A stretch of 33,306 nt of DNA from the NCBI GenBank assembly GCA_003599235.1, contig QZJE01000012.1, positions 1 through 33,306 on the forward strand. The letters are read 5' to 3'. Of this stretch, positions 25,445-31,495 are shown one piece after another. Under the pieces are notes generated by a model, which ran no database searches, was not told the DNA's origin, and saw only the letters and a program-made list of their open reading frames with translations. The stretch's first letter is position 1, and each line of letters begins with the position of its first letter. This DNA comes from Actinomycetota bacterium. Lineage in GTDB: Bacteria; Actinomycetota; Aquicultoria; SURF-47. The position numbers and the translations under genes are program-made.

Positions 25445-26413
25445 TCACCACCACTTTTTCTTCTTGGTATACATAATTATTCCAACCGCTACCAACAACA
25501 TAAATAATAAGGCTCCGGGGTAGCCGGCTCTGTGGGTTAATTCTGGCATAAACCTAAAGTTCATACCATAGACACTAGCGATAAATGACAGTGGCAAGAA
25601 AATAGTAGCCACGATAGTTAGCTTTTTCATTATCTCATTAAGCTTATTGGAAACTTGGCTTAAGTAGATATCCATAGCTCCGGTTACAATATCCCTGGTA
25701 GAATCGGCTAAATCGATTACCCGTAATAGGTGGTCGAAGATATCGCGGAAAAAAGCGAGATTTCCCGGCTTGATAAATTTTGCTTCGAACCTGGTTAGTT
25801 GAGATATCATATCCCGTTGCGGTGAAACAATCTTTCTTATATCTAATAACTTATGCTTAATAGCAAATAAATCTTTTAAGTATTCTGTACGCGGATCTTC
25901 AAAAATCTTATCTTCTAAAATATCAGCTTCAGCACTTAACCTATCCATCAAGGGAAAATACTCATCGGTCATGCGGTCAAGATAAGTATGCATCAGGAGA
26001 TCTGCTCCTTCTTCTATTACTTTGCAGCTTTTGGCGTGTCTATCACATACCTCATTTAATATCTTCAAATCCTCTGCATGTATTACTACCAGGTAGTTCT
26101 TGCCTAAGTAAAAGCTTACTTGGGAGTTCTCGACATTCTCGGTCTTAGGATTGTCATTTAGAGCATGCCATATTAAGAAGAGGTAGTCAGGATAATCATC
26201 TAGCTTTGGCAGGTGAAACTCTTTCTTTGAATCGTCTAAGGTTAACTGATGAAAGCCAAATACCGGTGCTAGCTGCTGATAGTCTTTATCGGTAGGATTT
26301 AAGAGGTCTACCAAGACTACAGAGTTTTCATCATCTAAGTAAGCTTTAAGTTGATCAATGCTTACTTCCCTAGATTCTTTTGTTGATTTATTATAGACCA
26401 GGTTTCTAAACAT
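25445..26413 (-). CDS. corA: CorA-type magnesium/cobalt transporter
   Basis: Pentameric Mg2+ channel of 322 residues from ATG at 26413. It has a large cytosolic alpha/beta and helical N-terminal part, a long stalk helix (about 190-260), and two C-terminal membrane helices with the signature YGMNF at the end of the first and a positively charged C terminus (KKKKWW). MPELTHRAGYPGALLF forms the loop between the helices. The longer frame to 26449 reads into the toxin gene and is not favoured: the ATG at 26413 lies 1 base after the toxin stop with AAAAGG upstream. So corA is the third gene of the Phd-RelE transcript. Confidence 0.95.
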   Translation of the reverse strand: MFRNLVYNKSTKESREVSIDQLKAYLDDENSVVLVDLLNPTDKDYQQLAPVFGFHQLTLDDSKKEFHLPKLDDYPDYLFLIWHALNDNPKTENVENSQVSFYLGKNYLVVIHAEDLKILNEVCDRHAKSCKVIEEGADLLMHTYLDRMTDEYFPLMDRLSAEADILEDKIFEDPRTEYLKDLFAIKHKLLDIRKIVSPQRDMISQLTRFEAKFIKPGNLAFFRDIFDHLLRVIDLADSTRDIVTGAMDIYLSQVSNKLNEIMKKLTIVATIFLPLSFIASVYGMNFRFMPELTHRAGYPGALLFMLLVAVGIIMYTKKKKWW

Positions 26414-26414
26414 G

Positions 26415-26669
26415 TTACCTTTTCTTATACACTTCACGCCTATGGCCAACTGTCTCTAACCAGATATTTGTTCTCTCAATAGTATATATAATACGCCAAT
26501 TACCAATACGATAAGAGTATTCTCCTTTTAGTTCTCCGGTAAGAGGCTTTCCGGCAGTAGGATCATTGCTAATAATGTTAAGTGCTTTCTTAACTCTAGT
26601 TTGCACTTTTGCATCGAGTTTCTCATAGCTTTTTTGAAAACGCTTGGTAAGAAATAGCTGTGGCCGCAC
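26415..26669 (-). CDS. relE: RelE/ParE-family toxin
   Basis: An 84-residue RelE-like toxin. Members cut mRNA in the ribosome or block gyrase; the subtype is not certain. The pattern FLTKRFQKSYEKLDAKVQTRVKKAL, then KPLTGELKGEYSYRIGNWRIIYTIE and a C-terminal basic strand WLETVGHRREVYKKR with His-Arg-Arg-x-x-x-Tyr is typical, and the basic end is usually needed for activity in the RelE/YoeB type. The start is GTG at 26669, directly after the antitoxin TAA (no spacer). Confidence 0.93.
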   Translation of the reverse strand: MRPQLFLTKRFQKSYEKLDAKVQTRVKKALNIISNDPTAGKPLTGELKGEYSYRIGNWRIIYTIERTNIWLETVGHRREVYKKR

Positions 26670-26918
26670 TTATTTTTCCTTAAAATATTTTTCGTAAGTA
26701 GTATAACGACCAGCTTTAATGTCTTCTTTAGCTTCTACAATTTCGCGCATTAGATTTTTATCAGCCATAATTTCTAAAGTTTCAAGCTCTTCTATGCTAA
26801 GCAACACGGCTTTAGGCTTTGAGCGAGAAGTAATAATATAGCGAAGCCCCTTATTTACATCATTGAGTATCTTTTTTAAGTGAGAACGTGCATCTACCAC
26901 TCCTACCACTTTATCCAT
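26670..26918 (-). CDS. Phd/YefM-family antitoxin
   Basis: An 82-residue antitoxin with an N-terminal DNA-binding Phd/YefM fold (MDKVVGVVDARSHLKKILNDV, then RYIITSRSKPKAVLLSIEELETL) and a C-terminal toxin-binding tail rich in charged residues. The frame extends to 26966, but ATG at 26918 has a near-perfect GGAGGTGGAAG site. The longer form runs through the operator and promoter. The protein should repress its own promoter through the palindrome at 26939-26958. Confidence 0.93.
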   Translation of the reverse strand: MDKVVGVVDARSHLKKILNDVNKGLRYIITSRSKPKAVLLSIEELETLEIMADKNLMREIVEAKEDIKAGRYTTYEKYFKEK

Positions 26919-26937
26919 AACTTCCACCTCCAAAAAA

Positions 26938-26966
26938 AGTGTACGCCTAAGCGTACACATTGTCAA
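26938..26966 (-). promoter_or_regulatory. Antitoxin-controlled promoter with 8+8 operator palindrome
   Basis: On the minus strand TTGACA (26966-26961) and TACACT (26943-26938) are 17 bases apart. Between and over the -10 lies a perfect inverted repeat GTGTACGC-TTAG-GCGTACAC, 26939-26958. A repressor bound there would block polymerase, the normal autoregulation of Phd/YefM modules. The same promoter is the only evident one for corA. Confidence 0.8.
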
Positions 26967-27039
26967 TAATTATTCATCCTTATTTTGCTTTATTTATGTT
27001 CGCTCGTCAGTCAAATCAAGTTACTTGGAGGAGATTAAG

Positions 27040-27936
27040 TTATTTCTTAACACTAATGCTAACTAACTTAGAACTAACTGCTCTGTAGGTTCTGTTGCCA
27101 GCAAAAACAGCTTGATACTTGGTAGTCTTTTGGGGGCGATGTTTTATTACAAAACTGCCTTTAGTATTGGTTCTTATCCGAGCAATAACTTTACCATTTG
27201 CCAATATTTTAATAACTCTCTTGGCTACTTTGCTTTTTCTATATTTATATAGCTGGCCTCTTATAGTAGCAGCCTTTCCAGGTTTTACCGACCTTTGCGT
27301 TGAATAAAGAGCTAGCTTTGGTCTAAAATACTTAGTTTCCATTACCAGTCTCTTTTTTTCATTGTATTTCCGAAACACTTTTGAGAGTAGAATCCTTTTG
27401 CCGCTCTTGCTTATTTCATAAGTACGCACTTCTCTTAAACCCATTGCGTCCCACTGGTACTCTCGAAAAACTTTCCCTGACGGATCCACATCTTTTCTGC
27501 ATCGGCCTACATTATCAACTATGGATCTGCTATTGATTGGCTCATAAGTGATGATATCTAAATAGTTTTTTATCTGACCAAGACAGCCATTACTTTTGTA
27601 AAGATATTTACTAATTAACGGCCCTTGCTCGCTATCTAAATAATTAGAGCCCTTACGACCAATATCGTCCATATTAGATACAATCTTGGCTGGTATACCG
27701 GTTACAGGATTAAAAAAAGCGATGGTTTGGTATAAGAAGCCGTATTTATTATATCGATAAACCTCTTCTAGCTTGCCATCAACGTTATACTTAGCTATTG
27801 GCCTGCCAAAATCGTCATATATTGTCCAACCGCTAATAATCCCATCGAGATTTATTGTGTTTATAGCATTTGCAGTTAATGGAAGGGTGGAGACTAATAT
27901 CATTATGCAAATTAAAAAACTGACGGTCTTTTTCAT
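27040..27936 (-). CDS. Secreted protein with YD/RHS-like repeats and a C-terminal Ig-like domain
   Basis: A 298-residue protein with a Sec signal peptide (MKKTVSFLICIMILVSTLPL, cleavage after ANA at about 24). Residues about 30-190 hold irregular YD-like units (GWTIYDDFGRPIAKYNVDGK; YRYNKYGFLYQTIAFFNP; REYQWDAMGLREVRTYE), as in the RHS/YD family. The C-terminal 90 residues (KPGKAATIRGQLYKYRKSKV ... TTKYQAVFAGNRTYRAVSSK) are a basic Ig/Big-like beta domain of the kind found in cell-wall or secreted actinobacterial proteins. ATG has GGAG 7 bases upstream. Not part of a visible operon; an exported structural or polymer-binding role is a guess. Confidence 0.8.
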   Translation of the reverse strand: MKKTVSFLICIMILVSTLPLTANAINTINLDGIISGWTIYDDFGRPIAKYNVDGKLEEVYRYNKYGFLYQTIAFFNPVTGIPAKIVSNMDDIGRKGSNYLDSEQGPLISKYLYKSNGCLGQIKNYLDIITYEPINSRSIVDNVGRCRKDVDPSGKVFREYQWDAMGLREVRTYEISKSGKRILLSKVFRKYNEKKRLVMETKYFRPKLALYSTQRSVKPGKAATIRGQLYKYRKSKVAKRVIKILANGKVIARIRTNTKGSFVIKHRPQKTTKYQAVFAGNRTYRAVSSKLVSISVKK

Positions 27937-28013
27937 ATTCTATCTCCTACAATCGATGGATTTATTAGTAATAGCAGTAAAGAGATTTCTGTTTAAATGG
28001 GTTGTAAGTGTTT

Positions 28014-28043
28014 ATTATAAGTAATCAATTAACCGATTGTCAA
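28014..28043 (-). promoter_or_regulatory. Strong sigma-70 promoter of the secreted YD-like protein gene
   Basis: Minus strand: TTGACA (28043-28038), 18-base spacer, TATAAT (28019-28014), both perfect boxes. The leader would be about 70 bases to ATG at 27936, with a GGAG ribosome site. The -35 box ends 4 bases before the next gene's stop. Confidence 0.75.
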
Positions 28044-28046
28044 CCT

Positions 28047-28328
28047 TTAACAATACAGGTAAATCAGCAAGAAATTGGGCAAAGAAAAAAAGATTCCAAA
28101 GAGGCCTAGGATAGTACCGACCAGGGATAATATATTCATTTTGTCTCTTAGATAAACTGCTAAACCCATTATGCCGGCAACTAACGCCATAACTAAAGCA
28201 AAAAATAAGATTATTAGGGGAACAAGCTTATTTTTATTAAAATCAAACGATAACACCAGCCAAGGTAAAGAGATGGATAAAATCCCCAGTACAATTGCTA
28301 TTATATTAGCCTTATTTAGTTTAAACAT
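28047..28328 (-). CDS. Small integral membrane protein, 93 aa
   Basis: A 93-residue protein with three hydrophobic helices at about 8-27, 35-57 and 66-90, similar to DUF4190-type small membrane proteins, though I cannot assign a family. Its ATG at 28328-28326 begins with the last A of the CCA end of tRNA-Pro. A frame further up to 28388 exists only inside the tRNA. No Shine-Dalgarno is possible outside the tRNA 3' arm, so translation must use an unprocessed transcript, a leaderless message or an unseen start. Function unknown. Confidence 0.65.
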   Translation of the reverse strand: MFKLNKANIIAIVLGILSISLPWLVLSFDFNKNKLVPLIILFFALVMALVAGIMGLAVYLRDKMNILSLVGTILGLFGIFFSLPNFLLIYLYC

Positions 28329-28404
28329 GGTCGGGACGACTGGATTCGAACCAGCGACCGCACGGCCCCCAGCCGTGTGCGCTACCAAGCTGCGCCACGT
28401 CCCG
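28328..28404 (-). tRNA. tRNA-Pro (anticodon GGG), CCA encoded
   Basis: On the minus strand a 77-base tRNA: acceptor CGGGACG pairs with CGTCCCG, discriminator A, then encoded CCA (28330-28328). The anticodon stem CACGG/CCGTG closes the loop CTGGGGG, so the anticodon is GGG (reads CCC, CCU). The T-arm has GGTTCGAATCC. The final A of CCA is the A of the ATG of the following membrane-protein gene. Confidence 0.96.
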
Positions 28405-28412
28405 AAAGTATG

Positions 28413-28440
28413 GTGACCACCTGCATCAATATGCTATAAT
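28413..28440 (+). promoter_or_regulatory. Extended -10 promoter of the multiheme cytochrome operon
   Basis: TGC-TATAAT (28432-28440) is an extended -10 box with a perfect hexamer; GTGACC at 28413-28418 is a 4-of-6 match to -35 with a 16-base spacer. The start of transcription would be near 28446-28448, which puts the upstream ATG (28445) at or before the RNA start and supports TTG at 28484 as the real start codon. Confidence 0.65.
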
Positions 28441-28483
28441 TACAATGGCTTTTAAGTCGATAGTAACCATTGGAGCAAAAGAT

Positions 28484-29347
28484 TTGCAAAAGAAAACGAC
28501 TATAATCCCTGCATTATTAATTCTATTATCAACCCTGATTATAACAAGTTGTATTCAACGTGTCGTTACTAAGAATTTCAAAACATACCAGACGCTTGAA
28601 ACTAAAGGATGTAGTTCTTGCCATCCATTTAACAAAAAAGAGCCTTACAGTGACTACAAGTTCTCGCACGTGCGTCATTTTAAAAAAACTAAGGCTAGAA
28701 ACTGCAAAGATTGCCATCAGGAAAAAGAACATGGCAAAGAAGCCAAAAAAGGTTTTTTATCGCTAAGAATAGAGGCTTGTCGCTTATGTCACAATGAAAA
28801 TCTACATGGTAATTCTTGGAGCGGCTCAAAGGGCTCCAGAAAAACCCACGGCCAGGAAGCTAACAGAAACATAACCTCATGTATGACTTGCCATAAACCC
28901 ATTTTTTGCCGGTCTTGTCATCAAGTAGATATTCCGCATGATCAAAATACATGGGTTAGCAAACATGGTAAGTGGGTTACTACCTTTGGCATTTCTAAAT
29001 GCCGAACCTGTCATGGAGGAAAAGCAGACAAAGAATCACTAAGCTACTGTTTTACTTGCCATGTAGTACCGATGCCCCATCCAAGCAGCTGGAAAAAAGA
29101 ACATGGCTCAAAAACAAAAAGTATCGGTAAGCAATCTTGCTGGCAATGCCATAATGAAGAGTTATTTTGCAATGAGTGCCACCATACAACCATGCCCCAT
29201 GCCGGCGATTTTAAGAAATCACATTATAAATCTCTCGAAGAAAAGAAACTAGCCTCATCAATATGCGTCCAATGCCATAATAATAATACTGCTTCAACTC
29301 AGGGCTGTTTCGGCGGCGAGTGCCATACTCAAAAAATTAGTCATTAA
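28484..29347 (+). CDS. Lipid-anchored multiheme c-type cytochrome (11 haem motifs)
   Basis: A 287-residue exported electron-transfer protein. Ten CxxCH motifs (CSSCH, CKDCH, CRLCH, CMTCH, CRSCH, CRTCH, CFTCH, CWQCH, CNECH, CVQCH) plus one CX4CH (CFGGECH) near the C terminus give up to 11 covalent haems. The start TTG at 28484 has GGAG 8 bases upstream and yields MQKKTTIIPALLILLSTLII then TSC, a lipoprotein signal with Cys at position 23; the ATG at 28445 lies at the predicted RNA start. Many free His (His-rich linkers such as MPHPSSWKKEHG) can serve as second ligands. It probably carries electrons at the outer face of the membrane; no partner reductase is in the window. Its stop shares one base with the next gene's ATG. 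Confidence 0.92.
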   Translation: MQKKTTIIPALLILLSTLIITSCIQRVVTKNFKTYQTLETKGCSSCHPFNKKEPYSDYKFSHVRHFKKTKARNCKDCHQEKEHGKEAKKGFLSLRIEACRLCHNENLHGNSWSGSKGSRKTHGQEANRNITSCMTCHKPIFCRSCHQVDIPHDQNTWVSKHGKWVTTFGISKCRTCHGGKADKESLSYCFTCHVVPMPHPSSWKKEHGSKTKSIGKQSCWQCHNEELFCNECHHTTMPHAGDFKKSHYKSLEEKKLASSICVQCHNNNTASTQGCFGGECHTQKISH

Positions 29348-29907
29348 TGAAATTTTTGGTGATTGTATTAGCGGCAGCGTTAATTGGCTTTGCAGAGTTC
29401 GGCGATAAAACTCAGCTTACAACTATTACATTGTCTTGCAAGTATCCCCCTAAAAAAGTATTCTGGGGTGCTTTTAGCGCCTTTTTGATTTTGTCAGCAC
29501 TGGCAGTTACAGTAGGAACGCTAATATTTGAGTTGATTCCCGCGGTTTGGTTAAAGATCGTTGTCGGATTATTTTTTATTATTTTTGGAATCTACAGCTT
29601 GCTTACTGCTAAAAATCAAGAAGAAATATCAGATAAACAAAGGCAAGGAAATCCTTTTGCTGTTGCTTTTAGCTTGATTTTTCTTAATGAATTAGGTGAT
29701 AAGACCCAGTTATTAACTATCGCTTTGGCTGCAAAATACAAAGCGCCTTTTGAAGTATTCCTGGGTGCCTTGATAGGCTTAAGCACAATTGCTCTTATAA
29801 GTACTATGCTTGGAAAAGTGATTGCTAAATATGTGAAGGATACAACTATCATTCACCGCTTAGCCGGCATTATCTTTATTGTTTTGGGGCTGCTTACTTT
29901 TCTTTAG
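29347..29907 (+). CDS. GDT1/TMEM165 family (UPF0016) cation exporter
   Basis: A 186-residue membrane protein with six helices in two homologous halves. Each half has the family's E-x-G-D-K-T-Q motif (EFGDKTQ at about 17-23 and ELGDKTQ at about 115-121), which forms the cation site. Bacterial members export manganese; eukaryotic ones move Mn2+ and Ca2+. ATG shares a base with the cytochrome stop (TAATG), so both are one transcript. The last 48 bases overlap the end of the convergent iscU gene. Confidence 0.93.
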   Translation: MKFLVIVLAAALIGFAEFGDKTQLTTITLSCKYPPKKVFWGAFSAFLILSALAVTVGTLIFELIPAVWLKIVVGLFFIIFGIYSLLTAKNQEEISDKQRQGNPFAVAFSLIFLNELGDKTQLLTIALAAKYKAPFEVFLGALIGLSTIALISTMLGKVIAKYVKDTTIIHRLAGIIFIVLGLLTFL

Positions 29908-31380
29908 ATAATCATCAATGGCAGCTTTAAGTGCATCTTCTGCAAGCACCGAGCAGTGCATTTTAATTGGCGGTAGGCCTTCTAAGGCTTCAGCCACTGC
30001 CTTATTAGATATTTTTTGAGCTTCCTCGATGGTTTTGCCTTTAACCATATCGGTAACCATGCTGCTAGTGGCTATAGCAGCCCCGCATCCAAAGGTTTTA
30101 AACTTAGCATCCTTGATAATACCGTCTTCAATCTTTAAATACAGTTTCATAACATCGCCGCAGTTGTGAACTGATGCTGCTTCAGTAGTATAAGAATGGC
30201 TTTCTTCAACTTCTAAATTGTATACTTTTCCTTTATAAGGTCGCTTCGTTATCTTCCAAATAGGAGAGCAGTAATATCCATCTTCAAACCAATTCTTCTT
30301 AGGGCTCTTTGATAAACTCTTTAATTGAAAAGGTAAATCTAGGATATCAGCAAGCCTTTTTAAAGATTCCTGTTTTTTTACATAAATGCTGTAGTGTTTT
30401 TTATGGATACCATATGCCGCCGAGGTTAAAAAGCTACAATCGATTTTTTGTCTAAATAGTAATTGCCTTGTTTGAAATGCTAAAACTCTAGAAATCGTAA
30501 CAAATTTAGCAACTGATTTTTTCTCATTCAAATAGCCGTCTCCATGCCATAGGCCATAGATGATATGCTTTTGCTGCCTAGGAGATAGTTTAATTACCCA
30601 ATCGGGGAGTTGTTTTTCTGCCGCACCTTTGCCAAAGTTTTTAGCAAAAAATCTAGCTAAGCGTGCACTGTAAAAAGGAATATGTATTGAATTATTCTCT
30701 CTTCGAATTATCCCTGGGGCTAATTGAAATATTTCATCGAATTTATCAACTATGTATCTTTCAAACTCTTCTTCTCCTTTTCCAAAACAAAAACCTACTG
30801 TTCCCTTACAAGCATCAACTCTTACATAGCCTTCAGATAAATAAAATCCAATAATTTTTAGAAAATCCTTTTCTAGCTTTATTACGTTTGGTAAATCAAA
30901 GCTTTTATAATCAAATTTAGGCTTTTCTTGGTTTAGTTTGACATGCTTTCTCCCCTGATTCTCTAAACTTATTGGATACAAAACAACATCACCAATCGAC
31001 AGCTCAATTGGTGAATACCAATCAGCAACTACCCTTGATGAAGCTTTATGTTTATGGGGAAAAGAACTAAGTTTCTTTGCAAAAATGTGGTGCTCATCTG
31101 TTAACTCAAATTCGCCTAAATTATGAACTCTTAGTCTGTATACATTTCCAGTGTACTGTCTTGAAAAAACTTTATTAATCACATGGTATTTACCATCATG
31201 CCCTAGAACCTTATCACCGACTCCTAAATCCTTTATAGCTTCAACACCAGGATTAGTAATTATTAAATTTTTCGGTGTTAAGCAGGTAGGATTCCCGACT
31301 GTGCCCACACCATCAGCATCTTTAATCTCACCAACATTATGGGGATCTTGAAAATGCTCCATAACCTTTTTGCTATACAA
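29860..31380 (-). CDS. iscU: IscU/NifU-type Fe-S scaffold, precursor with intein
   Basis: A 506-residue precursor; removal of the internal 374-residue intein leaves a normal 132-residue IscU-type scaffold, on which the desulfurase (the gene just upstream) assembles Fe-S clusters. Residues 1-32 (MYSKKVMEHFQDPHNVGEIK ... GNPT) and 407-506 (CGDVMKLYLKIEDG ... FGCGAAIATSSM ... MHCSVLAEDALKAAIDDYL) are the exteins. The three ligand cysteines are Cys407 (Cys33 after splicing), Cys432 and Cys476. The start is TTG with AAGGAGG upstream. It follows nifS by 81 bases. The 3' end overlaps the convergent exporter gene by 48 bases. Confidence 0.95.
   Translation of the reverse strand: MYSKKVMEHFQDPHNVGEIKDADGVGTVGNPTCLTPKNLIITNPGVEAIKDLGVGDKVLGHDGKYHVINKVFSRQYTGNVYRLRVHNLGEFELTDEHHIFAKKLSSFPHKHKASSRVVADWYSPIELSIGDVVLYPISLENQGRKHVKLNQEKPKFDYKSFDLPNVIKLEKDFLKIIGFYLSEGYVRVDACKGTVGFCFGKGEEEFERYIVDKFDEIFQLAPGIIRRENNSIHIPFYSARLARFFAKNFGKGAAEKQLPDWVIKLSPRQQKHIIYGLWHGDGYLNEKKSVAKFVTISRVLAFQTRQLLFRQKIDCSFLTSAAYGIHKKHYSIYVKKQESLKRLADILDLPFQLKSLSKSPKKNWFEDGYYCSPIWKITKRPYKGKVYNLEVEESHSYTTEAASVHNCGDVMKLYLKIEDGIIKDAKFKTFGCGAAIATSSMVTDMVKGKTIEEAQKISNKAVAEALEGLPPIKMHCSVLAEDALKAAIDDYLKKSKQPQNNKDNAG
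30163..31284 (-). other. Intein with LAGLIDADG homing endonuclease, inside iscU
   Basis: Codons for residues 33-406 of the precursor. Splicing blocks: first residue Cys33 (CLTPKNLIIT), block B-like FELTDEHHIF with T-x-x-H, block F-like VYNLEVEESHSY, and the end VHN followed by Cys407: penultimate His, last Asn and +1 Cys, all needed for class 1 splicing. In the middle are two dodecapeptide motifs, IIGFYLSEGYV (Glu183) and IIYGLWHGDGYLN (Asp281), whose acidic residues are those of active LAGLIDADG enzymes, so the endonuclease may work. Base composition resembles the host genes. Confidence 0.95.
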
Positions 31381-31390
31381 ACTTCCTCCT

Positions 31391-31495
31391 TAAAAAAATC
31401 CCAAATATCAAAAAGCAAATCACAAATAATTTACAATTTCCAAATCACAAAAAAAACATTGTTATTTGGTGCTTGGAGTTTGAAATTTATTTGTC
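31391..31495. repeat. A/T-rich dispersed repeat between nifS and iscU
   Basis: A 105-base string of the AAATCACAAATAATTTACAA, CCAAATCACAAA, TTATTTGGTGCTTGGAGTTT type. It contains two CAAATCACAAA units. It covers the last codons of nifS (31462-31495) and reaches to about 10 bases before the iscU start. Similar strings are common between genes in environmental genomes. Confidence 0.55.

Noticed and set aside
28329..28388. N-terminal extension of the small membrane protein (TAGGRAVAGSNPVVPT-like)
   Set aside because: It is a translation of tRNA-Pro; the hydrophobic protein begins at ATG 28328.
28445..28483. Upstream ATG start of the multiheme cytochrome
   Set aside because: It is 5 bases after a perfect extended -10 box, so at or before the RNA start, with no ribosome site; TTG at 28484 has GGAG at good distance and gives a clean lipoprotein signal.
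29860..31380. Insertion sequence or frame error disrupting iscU
   Set aside because: The frame is unbroken through the insert, with intact intein splice residues and both extein parts in phase.
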